Part shown: positions 25,544 through 34,440 of the stretch, one piece after another
How the letters are laid out: each line of letters begins with the position of its first letter
Numbering within the stretch: the first letter of the stretch is position 1
Origin: CAZPUR01 sp964589815
GTDB lineage: Bacteria > Patescibacteriota > Microgenomatia > UBA1400
Reading direction: 5' to 3'
NCBI GenBank assembly: GCA_964589815.1
Contig: CAZPUR010000001.1
Span: 1-64,000, forward strand
Length of the DNA: 64,000 bases
Translations under genes and position numbers: made by a program
The notes under the pieces: model-generated
What the model saw: the letters and a program-made list of their open reading frames with translations, nothing else
Told to the model about the DNA's origin: nothing
Databases searched by the model: none

Positions 25544-26551
25544 ATGGTTTTACAAAAAAAAGAATTCTGGCGTAAAAAAGATTTTCCTAAAGCTTTATCA
25601 GCTAAAGAAGAAAAAAACCGAACCAGCCGTTGGCCGGTTTTGTTTTTACTTTTAGGAACCATTCTGGTGGCCCTTTTTTTATGGTCAAAAAATTATGCCC
25701 TAGACTGGTGGGAACAGATTAGGCAGCCGGGGATTTATAAAGTTAGGAGAAAAAACGCAGAAGAATTGATTAAGACTATTGGGATTAAACCAGATTTAAG
25801 AGATTTAGAGGGAGTAAAAAATTCAATAGAGCTTTTGCTTCAAGACCTTCAAGGGGAATATGGCCTCTATTTTTACTTATTAAAACAGCAAAGGTCATTA
25901 GGGATAAAAGAAGACCAGGTTTTTTTAGCGGCCTCAGTCAATAAAATACCTATTATGGTTAGTTTTTATCAGGAAGTGGAAAAAGGAAATCTAGATGAAG
26001 AAGGTGGCTATGCTTTACAACTAAGGGATATTCAGGATTATGGAGCCGGCAGTATGCGTTACCAGGATGAAGGCACAAAATATCAATACCGTGATTTGAT
26101 TGATCTGATGGGTCAGGAATCTGATAATACGGCCGCCTATGTTGTGGTTAATTTAATAGGAGAGAAGAAGATTCAGGGATATTTAGATCAATTAGGGATG
26201 GAAAATACTTCAATAGCAAATAATACCACTACCCCCAAGGAGATGGTTGACTATTTGATTAGGCTCTATCGAGATGAGTTGGTTAAAGGGGAGGCTAAGG
26301 AAAAAATCTTAGAGGCTTTGACAAAAACAGATTTTGAAGACAGAATTCCCCAAGGAATTCCGGAAACAGTCAGAGTGGCTCATAAAACCGGTAATGAGGT
26401 TCAAGTTTACAATGACTGCGGTATTATTTTTAGCAACAATCCTTATGTGTTGTGTATTTTAACCGAAGAGGTAGTAGAGGAAGAGGCCCAAGACATCATT
26501 CCTAAGATCTCGAGATTGATCTGGGAATTTGTCAATCAAGGAGAGTTCTGA
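25544..26551 (+). CDS. class A beta-lactamase-fold serine hydrolase, membrane-anchored
   Basis: 335 aa. A cytoplasmic basic tail and helix VLFLLLGTILVALFLW (about 32-47) are followed by a beta-lactamase/transpeptidase-fold domain. The serine triad motifs are S131-VN-K134 (SxxK), S193-DN (SDN loop) and HKTGNEV near 288 (KTG). EDRIPQGIP matches the usual segment before KTG. A clear omega-loop ExxLN glutamate is not seen. Hydrolysis of beta-lactams or of a cell-wall peptide are both possible. It is probably in the gap operon (12-bp gap). Confidence 0.85.
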   Translation: MVLQKKEFWRKKDFPKALSAKEEKNRTSRWPVLFLLLGTILVALFLWSKNYALDWWEQIRQPGIYKVRRKNAEELIKTIGIKPDLRDLEGVKNSIELLLQDLQGEYGLYFYLLKQQRSLGIKEDQVFLAASVNKIPIMVSFYQEVEKGNLDEEGGYALQLRDIQDYGAGSMRYQDEGTKYQYRDLIDLMGQESDNTAAYVVVNLIGEKKIQGYLDQLGMENTSIANNTTTPKEMVDYLIRLYRDELVKGEAKEKILEALTKTDFEDRIPQGIPETVRVAHKTGNEVQVYNDCGIIFSNNPYVLCILTEEVVEEEAQDIIPKISRLIWEFVNQGEF

Positions 26552-26642
26552 TAAAAAAGGGGTATTCAGAATTAAATAAATCCTACAAAATTTCTTGGCG
26601 TGCGCCCTATTGTTCATTGGCTATTTAAAATCATATCATAAT

Positions 26643-26652
26643 TTGATAAAAT
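26643..26652 (+). promoter_or_regulatory. extended -10 (TGATAAAAT) upstream of the RRM gene
   Basis: TTTGATAAAATAG carries TGATAAAAT. It is followed by about 60 bases of leader with the hairpin CCCCGC-TAAAG-GCGGGG (26677-26694) just before the strong AAGGAGGTGAG ribosome site. Confidence 0.5.
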
Positions 26653-26720
26653 AGAGAGTATTAAAAATTAAATGGACCCCGCTAAAGGCGGGGGTAAAAA
26701 AAGGAGGTGAGTAAAAATAA

Positions 26721-27005
26721 ATGAGTCCTAAGCTTTATGTGGGTAATCTTGATTATAATGTTACTGGTGATCAATTATCAGAGTTATTTTCCCAAGCAGG
26801 TTCAGTGGTTAGCGCCATAGTTATTACTGACCGTCAATCCGGTCGTTCCAAAGGATTTGGTTTTGTTGAAATGAGCGATGAAAAGGGAGCTAAAAAAGCG
26901 ATTGAAATGTTTAACGGTAAAGACAATCAAGGTAGAAATATGGTCGTTAATGAGGCTAGACCGAGAGTAGAACGTCCCGACTCCAGTCCAAATTTCCAAA
27001 AATAG
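26721..27005 (+). CDS. RNA-binding protein, single RRM domain
   Basis: 94 aa, one RRM domain. RNP2 is KLYVGNLDYN (residues 4-13) and RNP1 is RSKGFGFVEM (near 43-52), both with the aromatic residues that stack on RNA. The C-terminal 15 residues are a basic, Pro/Ser tail. Bacterial proteins of this type resemble cyanobacterial Rbp proteins and often respond to cold, but that is family knowledge. The strong ribosome site and the hairpin leader suggest high or conditional expression. Confidence 0.92.
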   Translation: MSPKLYVGNLDYNVTGDQLSELFSQAGSVVSAIVITDRQSGRSKGFGFVEMSDEKGAKKAIEMFNGKDNQGRNMVVNEARPRVERPDSSPNFQK

Positions 27006-27154
27006 AATAAGTGAATTAAATTTACTTTTTTTCTGTTGAGGTGAAGTTTTAATAATTTTATTAAGACTGATTTTTAGTGGAAAATTAAGGAAGCTAAATT
27101 TGATTTGCACTCCCAGTTATGATAAAACGGGTGTGCTAAGAAGAAGTGAGGAAG

Positions 27155-27397
27155 ATGATGGCAACAGAATTAAAGCAAGTTGCGCAAGTAATATGGGGTG
27201 ATGCTGAAATCCAAAGGGCCCTATGTCAATTAGGAAGGGGTTTTTGCACTGTAATTGGAGGGGAATTAGCCGGCAATTCAGTTGTTGCATTGGTCGAAGG
27301 CGATCTTCCTGGAACTCTTGCTACCCTTAGTGTGGCCGGGATTGCTGTAGGTGCCAGTTCTGTTTTAGAGCGAATCCAGAAAAGAGTCGAGGATTGA
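27155..27397 (+). CDS. hypothetical protein (80 aa)
   Basis: The start is uncertain: GTG at 27146, or ATG at 27155 or 27158; the ATG after GTGAGGAAG is preferred. The middle is Gly/Ala-rich and moderately hydrophobic (LPGTLATLSVAGIAVGASSV), which may be one membrane helix or a glycine-rich helix pair. There are two cysteines near residue 25-32. No family is recognised. It converges with the minus-strand gene that ends at 27409. Confidence 0.45.
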   Translation: MMATELKQVAQVIWGDAEIQRALCQLGRGFCTVIGGELAGNSVVALVEGDLPGTLATLSVAGIAVGASSVLERIQKRVED

Positions 27398-27408
27398 AAA
27401 AGATGAAT

Positions 27409-27849
27409 TTAATCTCTTAAAAGTAAAATCTCTCCAACTTCTTCGGCATATGAGTCATTTATTATTTCTGCTTCAGACAGTTGTTTAAGAAAGGTAATTT
27501 TTTCTGCCAGATCTAAAGGTCTTTGTTCACCGGAACCATCTGAAGCTCTAAAGGGAATATGCATAAGGGCATCATTATCTATAATCATTCCTCCTCGAGT
27601 TCTTCCCAAATTTGTTTGCCAGACTCTTCTTTGTCCAGCGGTTTCCTGAATATTTACCTCAAGACGTCCTTCATTTACTAGAAGTAGACAGTCGAATTGC
27701 TTACCATTACTTTCTAATTCTAATTGTTTAACACCAACATCCCTCCATAAGGAAGACTGCCAGATTCCCTTTTTTCCTGGGGCGCTACAGAGTTGACCTA
27801 AAACTTGTCTTTCTAACTCGGCGACCTGTCTGTTTAAATCTTCTTTCAC
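27409..27849 (-). CDS. hypothetical protein (146 aa)
   Basis: Soluble, acidic, with an N-terminal coiled region (NRQVAELERQVLGQL) and a middle of predicted strands (KQFDCLLLVNEGRLEVNIQE, RRVWQTNLGRTRGGMIIDND). No family is recognised. It lies between the hypothetical gene at 27155 and the PBP gene, with 62 bp to the latter. Confidence 0.45.
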   Translation of the reverse strand: MKEDLNRQVAELERQVLGQLCSAPGKKGIWQSSLWRDVGVKQLELESNGKQFDCLLLVNEGRLEVNIQETAGQRRVWQTNLGRTRGGMIIDNDALMHIPFRASDGSGEQRPLDLAEKITFLKQLSEAEIINDSYAEEVGEILLLRD

Positions 27850-27911
27850 AAATTGTTTAAATTATATATTAATCTTATTGGTTATCAATAAAAAATAAAA
27901 ATGGTAATATT

Positions 27912-30182
27912 TTACTCCCGAGTAGAAATGCCTTCTAAAATTTTATCCTCTTTAGTTTCGTCCAGAGGACGATCCCGCTCTGCGGGATTTTTTTCCATTT
28001 CTTCTTTAATCTTTTCTATTTGTTCGCTGCTACAGTGATATTTCGGTTCAGTGCCGGGTAAAAAATATTCTTCTCTATCGGGACAGCCAGCGCAGGGAAG
28101 TAGACCATTCCAGCTGCAAATAGAAACTTTGATTAAGTTTTCCGGTTGGCTGAATTGATGAGAAGGCTTATCTTTTAATAATTCAGTCATAATATTATGC
28201 CAAATCGGTGAGGCGCCGGTAATCCCCGAAGCGACGGCGCTCATGGGGGTATTATCATTGTTGCCCACCCAAACCGCCACCAAATAATCTTGGGTATAAC
28301 CAATGGTCCAATTATCTCTTTTATCATTGGTAGTACCAGTTTTAACTGCCACCTCATGATCAGTAATTTTAAGTAGAGAGTTGGGCCCAAAAGCAGGAGT
28401 ACGCGCCTGATTGTCTTTTAGAATATCAGTTAATAAATAAGCCACAGCTGGCGAAAGGACTCTTTCTTTAGCGATTTCCCCGCCTGCGCCGAGCCTGCCT
28501 ACTGACAAGGCAGGGCTTCGGTGGACAGGCAATTTGTCTAAGATTTTTCCTTGGGAATTTTTAACTTCAAGAATAGGATGGAGATCAACCTTCAAGCCTA
28601 GGTTAGCGATAGTGCCGTAAGCCACCGCCATATCTGTCATTTTTACTTCGGCTGAGCCTAAAGTGGTCGAAAGACCATAATATTGTTCTTCAGGCCAAGT
28701 AGTAATACCCATTTTCCTTCCTAGATCAGTCATTTTCTCCACGCCTAAGGAAGCTAAAACCTTGACCGCCGGCACATTATAAGAACTGGCCAAAGCTATT
28801 CTTAGAGAGACATTACCATGGAAACGGTTGTCATAATTAATTGGACTATAAGCTTCAGAGCCAGGCGTATAATAAGTAATCGGCGAATCCGGGATGACCG
28901 TAGCTGGGGTAAAATTATTACTTAAAGCCAAAGCATAAGTAACTATTTTGATAGCGCTGCCTGGTTGACGAGGTCTGGTAGTGACATTGACATTACCGTC
29001 CTGTTTTAGATTAAAATAATCCTTAGATCCTACCATGGCCAGAATTTCTCCGGTTTGAGGATTGGTCACGAGGGCGGCGCCATTACCCACTCTTAAAGAA
29101 GCCAATTTATTAACTTCTTGAGTGATTTTTTCTTGGACCACTTGCTGAATATTTAAGTCCAAGGAAGTTGTTACCTGTAGGCCGCCTTGTTCTACCACCC
29201 GACTGCCATATTTTTCTACCAATAAATCCTTGACATACATGACAAAATGAGGCGCTTCAATATTAGTTTGTTGCGGCGCTAAAATTATTTTTTCTTTTTT
29301 GGCTTCGTCTGCCCCTTCTTGAGTAATATAATTTTCTTCAACCATTTGATTTAAAACTTGATGCTGGCGGCTAATGACTAATTGAGGGTTAGGACCAAAA
29401 GGAGAATATTTGGTGGGTGCGGCCGGCAAACCGGCCAGCAAAGCCGCTTCGGCCAGGTTGACATCCTTAATGCTTTTAGCAAAATAGGTTTGGGCGGCTT
29501 CTTCAATACCATAGGCCGTGCCGCCATAAGCCACTTCATTTAAATACATTTGCAAGATTTCATCTTTGGAAAAAACCATTTCTGTCTCAATACTTAAAAT
29601 AATTTCTTTGAGTTTACGTTTAATTGTTTTTTCCGGAGTCAAGAGGGCATTTTTAATTAATTGTTGAGTAATAGTTGAGCCGCCTTGGATTTCAGAAGAA
29701 GCAAGATTGCGGATGATAGCTCGGATAATACCAGAAACAGAAAAGCCAGTATGTTTATAAAAGTCCTTATCTTCAATGGCAATGGTGGCCTTGACGACAT
29801 AATCAGGGATATCACTAAGTTTAACTAAAGTTCTTTTCCTAGCGCCATCAAAAATGGTGTATAAAAGTTGGCCATGACGATCATAAATTTTAGTGGAAGC
29901 GGCGGACTGATGTTCGATTAACTTATCAGGGCCAGGTAAATCTTTAATAATTTTGAGGTAAAAATAAAAAGAAGTGGCAAAGGTAAAAATAAAGAAAAAG
30001 GCAATACCAAATTTACCGGTAAGCGCTTTAAAAATAAATTTTAAAAATAGAAAAATGATTTTTAAGAAAACAAAGGGGATTTTATAGACCAGTCGGCCAA
30101 GAGAGCTTAAAAAAAACAAAATCCAAAAAAGTATATTTTCAGACCTCCGCTGATAAAGAATTTTTCCTGCCCTTTTTTTCAT
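27912..30182 (-). CDS. class A penicillin-binding protein (PBP1A type), paralog 2
   Basis: 756 aa. Signal anchor near 52-75; glycosyltransferase 51 domain (IEDKDFYKHTGFSVSGIIRA near 131, GGSTITQQLIKN near 163); transpeptidase domain with RQPGSAIKI (SxxK), SSYN and KTGTTNDKRDN. It polymerises and crosslinks peptidoglycan outside the membrane. Compared with its tandem paralog it has two extra segments: HRSPALSVGRLGAGG, encoded by a GCCTGCC-type repeat (28492-28517), and a C-terminal DRPLDETKEDK region encoded by the 30-bp repeat at 27958. Both look like repeat insertions. Confidence 0.95.
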   Translation of the reverse strand: MKKRAGKILYQRRSENILFWILFFLSSLGRLVYKIPFVFLKIIFLFLKFIFKALTGKFGIAFFFIFTFATSFYFYLKIIKDLPGPDKLIEHQSAASTKIYDRHGQLLYTIFDGARKRTLVKLSDIPDYVVKATIAIEDKDFYKHTGFSVSGIIRAIIRNLASSEIQGGSTITQQLIKNALLTPEKTIKRKLKEIILSIETEMVFSKDEILQMYLNEVAYGGTAYGIEEAAQTYFAKSIKDVNLAEAALLAGLPAAPTKYSPFGPNPQLVISRQHQVLNQMVEENYITQEGADEAKKEKIILAPQQTNIEAPHFVMYVKDLLVEKYGSRVVEQGGLQVTTSLDLNIQQVVQEKITQEVNKLASLRVGNGAALVTNPQTGEILAMVGSKDYFNLKQDGNVNVTTRPRQPGSAIKIVTYALALSNNFTPATVIPDSPITYYTPGSEAYSPINYDNRFHGNVSLRIALASSYNVPAVKVLASLGVEKMTDLGRKMGITTWPEEQYYGLSTTLGSAEVKMTDMAVAYGTIANLGLKVDLHPILEVKNSQGKILDKLPVHRSPALSVGRLGAGGEIAKERVLSPAVAYLLTDILKDNQARTPAFGPNSLLKITDHEVAVKTGTTNDKRDNWTIGYTQDYLVAVWVGNNDNTPMSAVASGITGASPIWHNIMTELLKDKPSHQFSQPENLIKVSICSWNGLLPCAGCPDREEYFLPGTEPKYHCSSEQIEKIKEEMEKNPAERDRPLDETKEDKILEGISTRE
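27958..27987. repeat. 30-bp composite palindromic repeat inside PBP gene
   Basis: TCGTCCAGAGGACGAT joined to CCCGCTCTGCGGGA: two small palindromes in tandem. The reverse complement matches 44138-44167 with three differences, of which the G/A and C/T changes at the CRTCC/GGAYG arms are compensatory. Here it encodes the C-terminus of the PBP. Confidence 0.7.
28492..28517. repeat. degenerate GCCTGCC/GGCAGGC repeat inside PBP gene
   Basis: AGCCTGCCTACTGACAAGGC followed by AGGGCT is an imperfect member of the GCCTGCC family. It encodes SPALSVGRLG, a segment missing from the neighbouring PBP paralog. Confidence 0.5.
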
Positions 30183-30245
30183 CTTGAATATTGCCCCGTT
30201 TAGCGTGATTATAGGGTAAAATTAGTAATTAGTAAACAGACGATC

Positions 30246-32573
30246 CTACTGATTTACTGGTTTAGGCGACGCTAGAATGGGAAAGAGGTTTTCATTCAGG
30301 CTAGACACGGTTGGTTTTTCTTCTTCATGAGGACAAGTAAGACAATACTCTTTGGAAAAAGGGTCATGACCCACTAAATGTTCTCTTAATTCTAAATTAT
30401 CAGTTTTACCTTCTGCCGGCGGTTTATTAGTTTCTTTATCAATCCAGATTTCCTTTTTTTCTACCCAGGCATTGTTAGATTGATTATTTTCTGTGCCTTT
30501 AATAAACAATTCTTTGCCGCCACTGCATTCAGTTGGGGCTGCTGAAGGATTTTCCTCCTTGGCTTCACCTGAAGTAGGTTCTTGAGGAACTTTTTCCCAA
30601 GTGCAAGTAGCCGCTTCTACAATTGAGGCTGGTTTTTCCCAAGGCTGGTCAGATTGGTCCTTAAGCACAAAAGTCATAATTTTATTCCAAATCGGGGCGG
30701 CTCCGGTGACGCCAGAGACAAGATAAGGATTCATGGAGCTATTATCATTGTTGCCTACCCAAGTAACGACTAAATAAGAAGGGGTATAGCCGATGGTCCA
30801 ATTATCTCTTGGCCCCTTAGGATGGTCAGTCGTGCCGGTTTTAACTGAGACGGTGTGATTAGGAATTAAAAGCTGAGAGCGGGAGCCAAACATAGGGGTT
30901 CGGGCCTGATTATCAGCCAGGATGTCATTGATTAAAAAAGTTACTCCCGGAGATAAAACCAGGGAAGCTTCTTTTTCTTCTGGCTTGAATTCCTGATAAA
31001 AGTTTCCTTTATAGTCTTCTACTTTTAAAATAGGTTGTAAATCTACTTTTTTACCCATATTGGCAAAAACGCCGAAGGCGATCGTCATCTCCGTCATCTT
31101 AACTTCTCCGCCACCCAAAGTTAAAGATAACCCATAGAGAGAGGAATCCTGACTCCAGGTGGTAATGCCCATCATTCTAGCCGTGGCCATCATCGCCTTA
31201 ATGCCATTTAAAGAGAGCATTTTAACTGCGGGAATATTATAGGAATTAGCCAGAGCCGAGCGTAAAGTCACCGGACCGTGGAATTTATTATCATAGTTGT
31301 GAGGACAGTAAAGCTTGGGTTGGCCGACTGAAGTAAAACAAATAGGAATATCTAAAAATAAAGTGGCTGGGGTGTAACCATTAATCAATCCAGCAGCATA
31401 ATTAATGGGCTTAATTGAAGAACCAGGTTGACGCAGAGAAGTGGCGATGTTAACGTTGCCATCGATTTCTTCGTCAAAATAATCTTTAGAGCCCACCATG
31501 GCTAGAACTTCGCCAGTATCAGGTTTGGTTACCATAGCGCCGGCATTAGAGACATTCATATTTTTCAATTTGGCTGTTTCTGAAGCAATGGTTTCTTCAG
31601 CCTGTTTTTGGATTTGCCAATCCAGACTGGTGGTTACCCTCAACCCGCCTTGTTCAACTAAAAAAGAGCCGTATTTTTCTACGAGCATCTCTTTAACATA
31701 CATAACAAAATGAGGGGCTTTAATATTGGTTTGCCGGGGAACATATTCAAGTTCTTGAGCGTAAGTTTGCTCGACCTCATCTTTAGAGATGTAGTTCTCC
31801 TCCATCATTTGATTAAGAACAGAATTTTGTCTTTCTTTGGCCATTTGAGGATTGGCACCAAAAGGAGAATATCTGGTGGGTGCGGCCGGCAAACCGGCCA
31901 GCAAAGCCGCTTCGGCCAAATTTAAGTCTTTAGCCGGTTTATCAAAATACATTTGGGCTGCTTGTTCAATACCATAGGCCGTGCCGCCATAAGGGACATG
32001 ATTTAAATACATCTCTAAGATTTCATCTTTGGAATAAATCATTTCCGTTAAGGAGGCGAGGATAGCTTCTCTGATTTTTCTTTTCAAAGTTCTTTCCGGA
32101 GTTAAAAGAGTAGTTTTAATGAGTTGTTGAGTAATGGTGGAGCCGCCCTGAAGCTTCTTTTTGAAAATAATATTATAAACCGCCCGGCTGATGCCGCGAA
32201 AAGCCAACCCTTTATGTTTATAAAAATCCTTATCTTCGATGGCAATCGTGGCCTGTTTAACATATTCAGGCATATCTTCGAGCTTGATTGGAGTGCGGTT
32301 CTGTTCAGTGTAGATTTCATATAATAAAATGCCATTGCGGTCAAAAATGTGGGTTGAGGTGGGGAATTCATCTGAAGAAAGTTTGGTTGGAGAAGGCAGG
32401 TCTCTGAGGATATAAATTAAGAAGGATGAAACGAGAAGAATAAAAATAAAGATTAGAATGATTAAGAATTTAATCCAAGGCCTGGAGGAATGATATTTTT
32501 CTTTTAAACCTTTAGCTTTTTGCAATAAAGCCTTTTTACGTTTTTTAAATAGTTTAAAACCAGGATTTGACAT
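30246..32573 (-). CDS. class A penicillin-binding protein (PBP1A type), paralog 1
   Basis: 775 aa. Cytoplasmic basic tail, anchor helix near 37-55 (FLIILIFIFILLVSSFLIYI), GT51 domain (IEDKDFYKHKGLAFRGISRA, GGSTITQQLIKTTLLTPERT) and transpeptidase domain (RQPGSSIKPINY, NSYN, VSVKTGTTD). The Cys-containing C-terminal tail (CTWEKVPQEP..., LTCPHEEEKP) is longer than in the paralog and may extend into the wall. It is about 50 percent similar to the gene downstream, with 63 bp between them, so this is a tandem duplication. The start faces a tandem-repeat region (32574-32638). Confidence 0.95.
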   Translation of the reverse strand: MSNPGFKLFKKRKKALLQKAKGLKEKYHSSRPWIKFLIILIFIFILLVSSFLIYILRDLPSPTKLSSDEFPTSTHIFDRNGILLYEIYTEQNRTPIKLEDMPEYVKQATIAIEDKDFYKHKGLAFRGISRAVYNIIFKKKLQGGSTITQQLIKTTLLTPERTLKRKIREAILASLTEMIYSKDEILEMYLNHVPYGGTAYGIEQAAQMYFDKPAKDLNLAEAALLAGLPAAPTRYSPFGANPQMAKERQNSVLNQMMEENYISKDEVEQTYAQELEYVPRQTNIKAPHFVMYVKEMLVEKYGSFLVEQGGLRVTTSLDWQIQKQAEETIASETAKLKNMNVSNAGAMVTKPDTGEVLAMVGSKDYFDEEIDGNVNIATSLRQPGSSIKPINYAAGLINGYTPATLFLDIPICFTSVGQPKLYCPHNYDNKFHGPVTLRSALANSYNIPAVKMLSLNGIKAMMATARMMGITTWSQDSSLYGLSLTLGGGEVKMTEMTIAFGVFANMGKKVDLQPILKVEDYKGNFYQEFKPEEKEASLVLSPGVTFLINDILADNQARTPMFGSRSQLLIPNHTVSVKTGTTDHPKGPRDNWTIGYTPSYLVVTWVGNNDNSSMNPYLVSGVTGAAPIWNKIMTFVLKDQSDQPWEKPASIVEAATCTWEKVPQEPTSGEAKEENPSAAPTECSGGKELFIKGTENNQSNNAWVEKKEIWIDKETNKPPAEGKTDNLELREHLVGHDPFSKEYCLTCPHEEEKPTVSSLNENLFPILASPKPVNQ

Positions 32574-32638
32574 TAGGATAATAGGATAATAGGATAATAA
32601 TAAATTAGGATAATAGGATAACAGAATAATAGGAATTA
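32574..32638. repeat. tandem repeat (TAGGATAA)n between divergent genes
   Basis: About six imperfect copies of the 9-base unit ATAGGATAA lie in the 68 bp between the divergent PBP and HEPN genes. Both promoters must lie within or next to it, so changes in copy number could alter spacing and expression. Confidence 0.75.
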
Positions 32639-32641
32639 GTC

Positions 32642-33112
32642 ATGTTTGAAAAACAAGATTGGTTTAACAAGCTTAATTTTACCCAACAAAGTTTGATAAA
32701 GCAAAGTTTTTATCTTTTAAATTGGGCTAAGAAAAATCAAGATAAACTTTTTGACTATTCTTTTATTGTGATGCCGGCGGCCAAAGCTTTTGAGGGTTTT
32801 TTAAAAGATTGGCTTTTTAAAATTGGCCTTATTTCTAAATTTCAATACCAATCAGACAGGTTTAGATTAGGAAAAGCTCTAAACCCCCATCTAGAAAATA
32901 TTCCTTACTTAAAAAAAGAATGCTTGTATCAAGAAATAATCCAGAAAACCAATAAAGAAACAGCCCAAACTTTATGGCAGACTTGGAAAAAGTGCCGCAA
33001 TCGAGTTTTTCACTATTTTCTTGAAGAGCAACAAACTTTTAGCCTTCAAGAGTCAGAAGAAAGATTAAATCAGGTGATTGATGCCATCAAATTAGCTTCA
33101 GCAAAGCGATAG
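32642..33112 (+). CDS. HEPN-like protein (RNase-toxin-type fold)
   Basis: 156 aa, all helical. R119-NRVF-H124 matches the Rx4-6H catalytic motif of HEPN RNases; the upstream segment FIVMPAAKAFEGFLKDWLFKIG resembles the helical domain of RnlA/RNase LS-like proteins. If active it would be an RNase, but no antitoxin-type gene such as MNT or RnlB is adjacent. A solo HEPN could be an orphan toxin, a degraded defence gene or a domesticated RNase. The function is inference from the motif. Confidence 0.6.
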   Translation: MFEKQDWFNKLNFTQQSLIKQSFYLLNWAKKNQDKLFDYSFIVMPAAKAFEGFLKDWLFKIGLISKFQYQSDRFRLGKALNPHLENIPYLKKECLYQEIIQKTNKETAQTLWQTWKKCRNRVFHYFLEEQQTFSLQESEERLNQVIDAIKLASAKR

Positions 33113-33116
33113 CTTC

Positions 33117-33146
33117 TTGACATAACTTTTACATACAGAGTAGAAT
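33117..33146 (+). promoter_or_regulatory. strong sigma70-type promoter upstream of the guaB region
   Basis: TTGACA (33117-33122), 18-base spacer, TAGAAT (33141-33146). The ATG of a 21-codon reading frame at 33152 is about where transcription should begin. Confidence 0.7.
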
Positions 33147-33151
33147 ATTAT

Positions 33152-33217
33152 ATGGTTGGATTAGAGAAGCCAACTTTTTCATTCTTAAGACAAATTTTAA
33201 AAACAAACGGCTTTTGA
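33152..33217 (+). CDS. 21-codon leaderless mini-ORF, possible leader peptide
   Basis: A reading frame of 21 codons (MVGLEKPTFSFLRQILKTNG and one more residue) begins right at the predicted transcription start and ends inside a terminator hairpin. No amino-acid run suggests a specific attenuator; Phe, Lys and Leu are common. It may be a leader peptide for guaB, a free small protein, or chance sequence within a small RNA. Confidence 0.35.
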   Translation: MVGLEKPTFSFLRQILKTNGF

Positions 33218-33230
33218 CGGCCGTTTTTTT
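33206..33230 (+). terminator. terminator hairpin of the mini transcription unit
   Basis: AACGGC and GCCGTT form a 6-bp stem with an 8-base loop, followed by T7. With the promoter at 33117 it delimits a transcript of about 78 nt upstream of guaB. Confidence 0.75.
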
Positions 33231-33241
33231 ATTTGATGAGG

Positions 33242-33316
33242 ACTCACCAAGATTTATTGAGTGCTTACATTTGCGGGTTCGGCCGCGTTCGCCTCAGGAA
33301 AATTTAGGCGGGTAAA
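33242..33316. repeat. structured repeat B-type, copy 1 (before guaB)
   Basis: The core GAGTGCTTACA...GTTCGCCTC followed by GGAAAATTTAGGCGGGTAA is shared with 44434-44510. GAGTGC pairs with GCCTC around an inner hairpin (TGCGG/CCGCG here, CACAACTG/CAGCTGTG there). The outer 5' arm is partly lost in this copy. It ends 5 bases before the guaB start and so lies in its translation initiation region. Confidence 0.6.
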
Positions 33317-33321
33317 GATTT

Positions 33322-34440
33322 ATGAAGACCATCAAATTTCAGGAAAGTTTATCTTTCGATGATGTTTTGCTTTTACCCAATTATTCCACCGCCCACCCAG
33401 AAGAACTAGACCTTAAAAGTCAATTGACTCAGAAGATTGTTCTTAATCTTCCTTTAGTTTCTTCTCCTATGGATACAGTGACCGAGGGGAGGTTAGCGAT
33501 TGCTTTAGCTCAAGAAGGAGGGATTGGTTTAATTCACCGCAATTTAACCATTAAAGCCCAAGTCCACCAAGTCCACCAAGTGAAAAGACTGAGAAAGACT
33601 GCTGCCAGAAATAAAAAAGGTCAGCTTTTGGCGGGAGCGGCTGTTGCTGCTGGTCCAGACTTAATGGTAAGAGCCAAAGCTTTGGTTAAAGCCGCCGCTG
33701 ACGTGATTGTTTTAGATAGTGCTCATGGTCACTGCCAATACATTATTAAAAGTACAGCTAAATTAAGAAAAACCTACCCTAAACTGGAATTAATTGCTGG
33801 TAATGTAGGTACGGCCGAAGGAGCTTTGGCTTTAATTAAGGCTGGAGCTTCGGCTGTTAGAGTTGGCTTAGGTCCAGGCTCTATTTGTACTACCAGAATT
33901 GTTTCTGGTGTAGGTGTACCTCAGTTATCAGCCATCCGTGATTGTGCGGAGGTGGCTAAAAAATATAAAGTACCGGTTATAGCAGACGGCGGGATTAAAT
34001 ATTCTGGAGATATTACCAAGGCTTTAGCGGCCGGCGCTTCGGCAGTAATGATGGGCAGTTTATTTGCCCAGACTTTAGAAGCACCAGGCAAAGTAGTCAA
34101 AATTAAAGGGAAAAAATATAAATATTACCGAGGCATGGGTTCAGCGGCGGCCATGAAAAAAGGTTCGGCCTCCAGATATGGTCAAAGCGTCAGGGGTGTG
34201 GCCGGCAAGTTTGTTTCCGAAGGAGTTGAGGGTTTGGTTTCCTATAAGGGGACGGTTGAAGAGTTGGTTTTTCAATTAATGGGCGGGCTTAAGGCAGGCA
34301 TGGTTTATATTGGCGCCCATAATCTCAGACAAATTGTTCGAAAAGCTCGCTTTATCAAAATGAGCCCGGCGGCTTTAGCCGAAAGTCATCCTCATAGTCT
34401 AATTATCACTGATGGAGGAGACAATTATGAAAGAAAATAA
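33322..34440 (+). CDS. guaB: IMP dehydrogenase without CBS domains
   Basis: 372 aa. It oxidises IMP to XMP with NAD, the first step to GMP. Motifs: [21 protein letters not shown], the catalytic loop GPGSICTTR (near 190), [11 protein letters not shown] (near 225) and the flap [12 protein letters not shown]. Most bacterial IMPDHs have about 490 residues with a CBS pair inserted after the 'IHRN' helix. Here [10 protein letters not shown] runs directly into a short linker (VHQVHQV repeat) and then the barrel resumes, so the regulatory CBS module is absent. The last 14 bases overlap guaA. Confidence 0.96.
   Translation: MKTIKFQESLSFDDVLLLPNYSTAHPEELDLKSQLTQKIVLNLPLVSSPMDTVTEGRLAIALAQEGGIGLIHRNLTIKAQVHQVHQVKRLRKTAARNKKGQLLAGAAVAAGPDLMVRAKALVKAAADVIVLDSAHGHCQYIIKSTAKLRKTYPKLELIAGNVGTAEGALALIKAGASAVRVGLGPGSICTTRIVSGVGVPQLSAIRDCAEVAKKYKVPVIADGGIKYSGDITKALAAGASAVMMGSLFAQTLEAPGKVVKIKGKKYKYYRGMGSAAAMKKGSASRYGQSVRGVAGKFVSEGVEGLVSYKGTVEELVFQLMGGLKAGMVYIGAHNLRQIVRKARFIKMSPAALAESHPHSLIITDGGDNYERK

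Noticed and set aside
32574..32638. Repeats as a CRISPR array
   Set aside because: Units are 9 bases and directly adjacent with no spacers; no cas genes are in the window.
33242..33316. Fluoride riboswitch before guaB (TTCGCC resembles its conserved core)
   Set aside because: The remaining conserved parts of the crcB motif are missing and the same structure occurs at 44434 without a transporter gene.
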